Origin: Akkermansiaceae bacterium UBA5688
GTDB taxonomy: Bacteria > Verrucomicrobiota > Verrucomicrobiia > Verrucomicrobiales > Akkermansiaceae
DNA: 17,849 nucleotides
Assembly (NCBI GenBank): GCA_002420315.1
Contig: DIHU01000212.1
Coordinates: forward strand, 17,551-35,399
Direction: 5' to 3'
Shown here: positions 15,028-17,849 of the stretch, one piece after another
Numbering within the stretch: the stretch's first letter is position 1
Layout of the letters: each line of letters begins with the position of its first letter
Made by a program: the position numbers and the translations under genes
Notes under the pieces: model-generated
The model's database searches: none
Told to the model about the DNA's origin: nothing
Seen by the model: only the letters and a program-made list of their open reading frames with translations

Positions 15028-17408
15028 CAGAAATGCCGGCGATACATATCAAGGGTTTTTTGAGCCGCTTGTTTCCACGTCAAATTATTAACCACATAGT
15101 CACGATTGGCCTCTCCCATTGCCGGCCATTCCAACCTCGCAAGACAAGCCTGAATCAAACCGTCTTTTATGCCCTCCACAGTAGGCTCAAACAACCAGCC
15201 ACCACCCGCATCGTCAACATGGCTTGAGACCCCGGCACGTCTCGATACCAAAACCGGACGGGCTGCAAGCATCGCTTCTACAATACACAAACCAAATCCA
15301 TCAAAACGAGAAGGAAGGATAACGACATCCGCCTCTGAGTGAATAACTAGGGAGTGCTCGGGCCGGGGCCCGGTAAAGAATACCCGATCCTTCAGTCCCA
15401 ACTTCAAAGACAAATTCTCTAACTCTTCCCTGTCCTCCCAATCATTACCGGTAAGGATAAGGTCCACTTCGTTAAAAGACCCCTCCATCACAAACTGGCC
15501 GAAGGCTTCAACTAGCAAATCCAACCCTTTATGATTGCGATCCATTCTTCCAATAAACTGGATGCGCACTCGATCTCCTGTGCCTGGTATTCTTACTTGA
15601 TCTGGAATCTCTGATATAGTCTCGAGTTCGCAGCCATTTGGAATGACTTCTGTGGGAATATCAAATCCCAGTTCGCGGAGCGGCCTTTCATGCTCACCAG
15701 CCAGTAGCTGAACCGCTACCGCGTTTCTGATAGTCCTCTTCTCAAAGACGTGCCAAAAGGCCCACTTTCTCAATGCATGGTGCTGAGTAAGCTCAGGAAC
15801 ATAGGGGTCATGCGGGACGAAAATGAACGGAATGCCAATCCGGGTCAGATGACGACGTAACATCCCAACCTTGGGATGGTAAGCCCCATGAAACACCACT
15901 CCATCAAGCTGATGAACATTGTTTTCGAGATCGCGAATCAAGTCTTTTGGCAAGCTCATAGGATTCCGGGAATTATGGGGGTAATGAAGTAATTCCTCAT
16001 CTCCGGATAGATTCTTAAGCTCTGTCCTCAGCGTAATAACAGGGCAGCTACCTGGAGAAATGAGATTCATTTCCTTGGACAAACCACGACAATAGGCGGA
16101 AATACCCTCAACCGACGGATAGTGAGGTACAAACTGGGCAACCCGTAGATGCCGGCTTATATCAGCCTTAAATAACTCCTTCTTTTCTCCCCGTAAATAA
16201 GCCTTCAAGTGGGAAAAGACATCTTCAATAACGTCCTCGAGGCTATCGTTTACGTTGATGAGCCGCCCTCGATCACCAAGCCGTCTTTCCAAATTACGAT
16301 AGAGGACCAATTGTTGACTCAGAATATCCATGGGAATCTCCCTCTTCCGCGGAAGGATAATCTCCGGATCTCCAACCAGAACGAAGACAAGTTCTGGTTG
16401 GGGGAATCTCTTAAAGACCCGGCGAGCTAGGCCAAGACCCGCACCATAGCGATAGCGGATCGGATCTACCAGCATGTCATTGTAATAACGGTCAGAAATA
16501 ACCAAAGATGTTTTTGCGCGGGCGTGCTTTAACACCGTCAGCGAGGCCAGCCACCAATCCCAGAATAAGACTCCTAATTTGACTGTCGAAGAGAGCCAAC
16601 CTCTTGGTAGATCAGCGTGCGGATTACTCACAGGCTGCCCCAAATCCTCACGACCTTGGACCCCATACGGTCTCCAATGCAAAAATTTCTGCTGTAATCC
16701 CATATTACTCAGCTTATCAGCAACTCCCGCAATGACTGATGACTTGCCACTTCCGTCCGGGCCCACAAATGCAAGCATTGGCAATTGAGGTTTCAAGTGA
16801 TGACGGGCTTCACACCACCAATGACGGGCAACGCTACAAATCGTATCCCCTCCGGATCGCCTGAACTGTTTCCATTTAAGAGCCATTCTAATACTCTTGA
16901 CGTGCTTCGCGCTCTTTCTCGCTTCACCTCTCTGGGCCCAGGCCATCATCTCATCCGCCCACCCAACTCCAAGCGCCCATTCAAGGCTTTCATAAAAACA
17001 CTCGCTGTCATCATGTGCAGCGCTCGTGATTATTCCATCGTACTTCTCCTTATAAAATCCTCCCCAGAGTAGACTTGTTAACCACGAAATTACTCCGTCA
17101 TGGCCCAACCGGGCCCTTCGGAACCCTTCCGGCCCAACAATTGCTGAAGCCATTACGGCCTCAGCATCAGCATATCTAAATCCATTCCACTCCAACGATG
17201 GCAGAACATCAATCTGTCCCCATTCGTAGTACCTCTGATGGACGTATGTCCGGGTTATTTTAACCAGAGGTTTCCCTAAACTTTCTTCAATTCTCAGACC
17301 CAATTGATCACCACCAACTTCAAGAAAATCATAGTCTCCTCCTCCGTCTTCGCTATCGAAACCATGAGGCCTTAGCAGAATCGTTCCAGGAACGTCTGCA
17401 AAATCCAT
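15027..17408 (-). CDS. Three-domain fusion: nucleotidyltransferase-like + thymidylate-kinase-like + GT4 glycosyltransferase
   Basis: I take the ATG at 17408 as the start (793 residues) because AAGGA sits seven bases upstream; the ATG at 17426 has no such site. Residues 1-205 contain 'ILLRPHGFDSEDGGGDYDF' (Asp25-x-Asp27) and 'YEWGQIDVLPSLEWNG', resembling the degenerate nucleotidyltransferase fold found before thymidylate-kinase-like domains. Residues about 210-405 are a P-loop kinase: Walker A 'GPDGSGKSS' (216-224), 'SDRYYNDMLVDPIRYRYG' (DRYY at 306-309) and an Arg-rich lid 'PRKREIPMD'. Residues about 422-793 are a GT4 glycosyltransferase with 'FVPHYPSVEGISAYCRGLS', 'IQFIGRMDRNHKGLDLLVEA' and 'SRFDGFGLCIVEAML', where Asp703 replaces the first Glu of E-x7-E, a common variation. 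It is the first gene of the operon. It is unlikely to be the cell's own Tmk; the kinase substrate is unknown. Confidence 0.85.
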   Translation of the reverse strand: MDFADVPGTILLRPHGFDSEDGGGDYDFLEVGGDQLGLRIEESLGKPLVKITRTYVHQRYYEWGQIDVLPSLEWNGFRYADAEAVMASAIVGPEGFRRARLGHDGVISWLTSLLWGGFYKEKYDGIITSAAHDDSECFYESLEWALGVGWADEMMAWAQRGEARKSAKHVKSIRMALKWKQFRRSGGDTICSVARHWWCEARHHLKPQLPMLAFVGPDGSGKSSVIAGVADKLSNMGLQQKFLHWRPYGVQGREDLGQPVSNPHADLPRGWLSSTVKLGVLFWDWWLASLTVLKHARAKTSLVISDRYYNDMLVDPIRYRYGAGLGLARRVFKRFPQPELVFVLVGDPEIILPRKREIPMDILSQQLVLYRNLERRLGDRGRLINVNDSLEDVIEDVFSHLKAYLRGEKKELFKADISRHLRVAQFVPHYPSVEGISAYCRGLSKEMNLISPGSCPVITLRTELKNLSGDEELLHYPHNSRNPMSLPKDLIRDLENNVHQLDGVVFHGAYHPKVGMLRRHLTRIGIPFIFVPHDPYVPELTQHHALRKWAFWHVFEKRTIRNAVAVQLLAGEHERPLRELGFDIPTEVIPNGCELETISEIPDQVRIPGTGDRVRIQFIGRMDRNHKGLDLLVEAFGQFVMEGSFNEVDLILTGNDWEDREELENLSLKLGLKDRVFFTGPRPEHSLVIHSEADVVILPSRFDGFGLCIVEAMLAARPVLVSRRAGVSSHVDDAGGGWLFEPTVEGIKDGLIQACLARLEWPAMGEANRDYVVNNLTWKQAAQKTLDMYRRHF

Positions 17409-17415
17409 AATTCTG

Positions 17416-17420
17416 TCCTT
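17416..17420 (-). promoter_or_regulatory. Ribosome binding site that fixes the start of the fusion gene
   Basis: AAGGA on the - strand lies seven bases before the ATG at 17408 and ten bases downstream of the alternative ATG at 17426. It is one of the few good Shine-Dalgarno sequences here and favours the shorter product. Confidence 0.6.
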
Positions 17421-17426
17421 AATCAT

Positions 17427-17657
17427 TAACCGTGTATAGTTTGTGTCGCCCCTGAATTTGCAAACAACCTACGCTCTCATAATTCCACCCCTTGTCAGCT
17501 AAGAGAATTTAAAACAGCTAAGGCATCTTATTAATTTCATCGGAGCGAATTTAGCGGGAGGAATATTGGTTACGGCAGGAACAAGACAAGATTCAGATGA
17601 TTACCTTTGGGAACGAAGTTATAGTTAAAAGTGTTTTCATAATCGAAATGAGAATTA
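17427..17657. other. Non-coding leader between the edge gene and the polysaccharide operon
   Basis: About 230 bases with no convincing reading frame on either strand. It holds the weak promoter candidate above and a direct repeat, CAGCTAAG, at 17496-17503 and 17515-17522 (19 bases start to start). I see no clear terminator for the upstream gene and no recognisable riboswitch or small-RNA pattern. Confidence 0.5.
17433..17463 (-). promoter_or_regulatory. Candidate promoter of the polysaccharide operon
   Basis: TTGCAA (17458-17463) and TATACA (17433-17438) on the - strand resemble -35 and -10 boxes but are 19 bases apart, longer than optimal. The predicted start of transcription, near 17426, leaves a short leader containing the AAGGA site and excludes the first ATG. 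The match is weak. Confidence 0.2.
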
Positions 17658-17849
17658 TCAGTGGCGAATAGCCACAGCGCCAAAGCGATATTGCTCCTTC
17701 AAGACACTAGATTTTTTTTTGAAGAAATTGAGTAAAAATATTTTCAAGTTTCTAGTGCTTTCCGTGTTACAACGTGAGTCAAGCCCTTGGGACTTCCAAT
17801 AGATCTGATCATCTTCATCGCGACCTAGTGTAATCTCAGCTTTAAGCCC
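17658..17849 (-). CDS. C-terminal end of a gene entering from the right edge (63 residues visible)
   Basis: Read from the right edge on the - strand, one frame stays open for 63 codons to TGA at 17660-17658, giving GLKAEITLGRDEDDQIYW ... NTESTRNLKIFLLNFF ... VLKEQYRFGAVAIRH. The composition looks like real protein, and the frame runs off the window, so the start is outside. I do not recognise the family with confidence. The pattern 'D-D-x-I-Y-W ... T-E-S-T-R ... F-L-L' is faintly like the C-terminal tail of phospholipase D-type (cardiolipin synthase ClsC-like) proteins, but this is a weak guess. The run of nine A residues encodes Lys-Lys-Lys. It has the same orientation as the polysaccharide operon but is 231 bases away from it. 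Confidence 0.5.
   Translation of the reverse strand, partial: GLKAEITLGRDEDDQIYWKSQGLDSRCNTESTRNLKIFLLNFFKKKSSVLKEQYRFGAVAIRH

Noticed and set aside
16785..17072. 95-residue + strand frame opposite the fusion gene
   Set aside because: It is antisense to the conserved NTase/kinase region with no ribosome site or family motif.
15027..17408. Fusion gene as the housekeeping thymidylate kinase (tmk)
   Set aside because: It is far longer than Tmk, is fused to a GT4 domain and lies in a polysaccharide operon; housekeeping Tmk is a single domain of about 210 residues.
17427..17657. Possible riboswitch or small RNA in the leader
   Set aside because: I found no strong nested stems or known aptamer sequence; only short repeats are visible.
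1..17849. CRISPR arrays, tRNA or rRNA genes, insertion sequences, prophage or toxin-antitoxin genes
   Set aside because: No regularly spaced repeats, cloverleaf sequences, transposase motifs or phage proteins were seen on either strand.

Overview
The window looks like a chromosomal segment of a free-living bacterium of the Verrucomicrobiota or a close PVC relative. This is inferred from gene content: a DUF1800 + DUF1501 pair, a CotH-type protein with lamin-tail and chitobiase-type modules, a large secreted ThuA-domain protein, and several exported proteins with a 'Y-x-I-E-x-S ... W ... F-x-R' tail module. Base composition is moderate, and most genes lack a clear Shine-Dalgarno sequence. I see no tRNA, rRNA, CRISPR array, transposase or phage gene.

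Layout. (1) Positions 1-4933, + strand: the C-terminal 787 residues of a CotH-type surface protein, cut by the window edge, then an 831-residue secreted ThuA-domain protein. (2) Positions 4941-9128, - strand: a three-gene cassette with very tight junctions: DUF1800 protein, DUF1501 protein (TAATG overlap), and a small membrane-anchored protein with a GspG-like tail (1-base gap). It converges on the ThuA gene with 7 bases between stop codons. (3) Positions 9149-9180: a strong intrinsic terminator on the - strand. (4) Positions 9209-17408, - strand: a six-gene surface-polysaccharide operon. In transcription order it holds a three-domain fusion (nucleotidyltransferase-like + thymidylate-kinase-like + GT4 glycosyltransferase), an APH-fold kinase-like protein, two GT4 glycosyltransferases, a UDP-GlcNAc 2-epimerase (wecB) and a WbpE-type sugar aminotransferase. 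Junctions include TGATG and ATGA overlaps. (5) Positions 17427-17657: a non-coding leader. (6) Positions 17658-17849: the 63-residue C-terminal end of another - strand gene entering from the right edge.

How the genes work together. The polysaccharide operon makes precursors (UDP-ManNAc from WecB; a 3-amino sugar nucleotide from the WbpE homologue) and carries three GT4 domains that could use them. The fused kinase domain and the APH-like protein are not part of standard sugar-nucleotide synthesis and are the least explained parts of the window. The DUF1800/DUF1501 cassette and the two + strand genes encode exported proteins typical of the phylum but without an established role. The other enzymes of a full UDP-ManNAc(3NAc)A pathway (WbpA, WbpB, WbpD) are not in this window.
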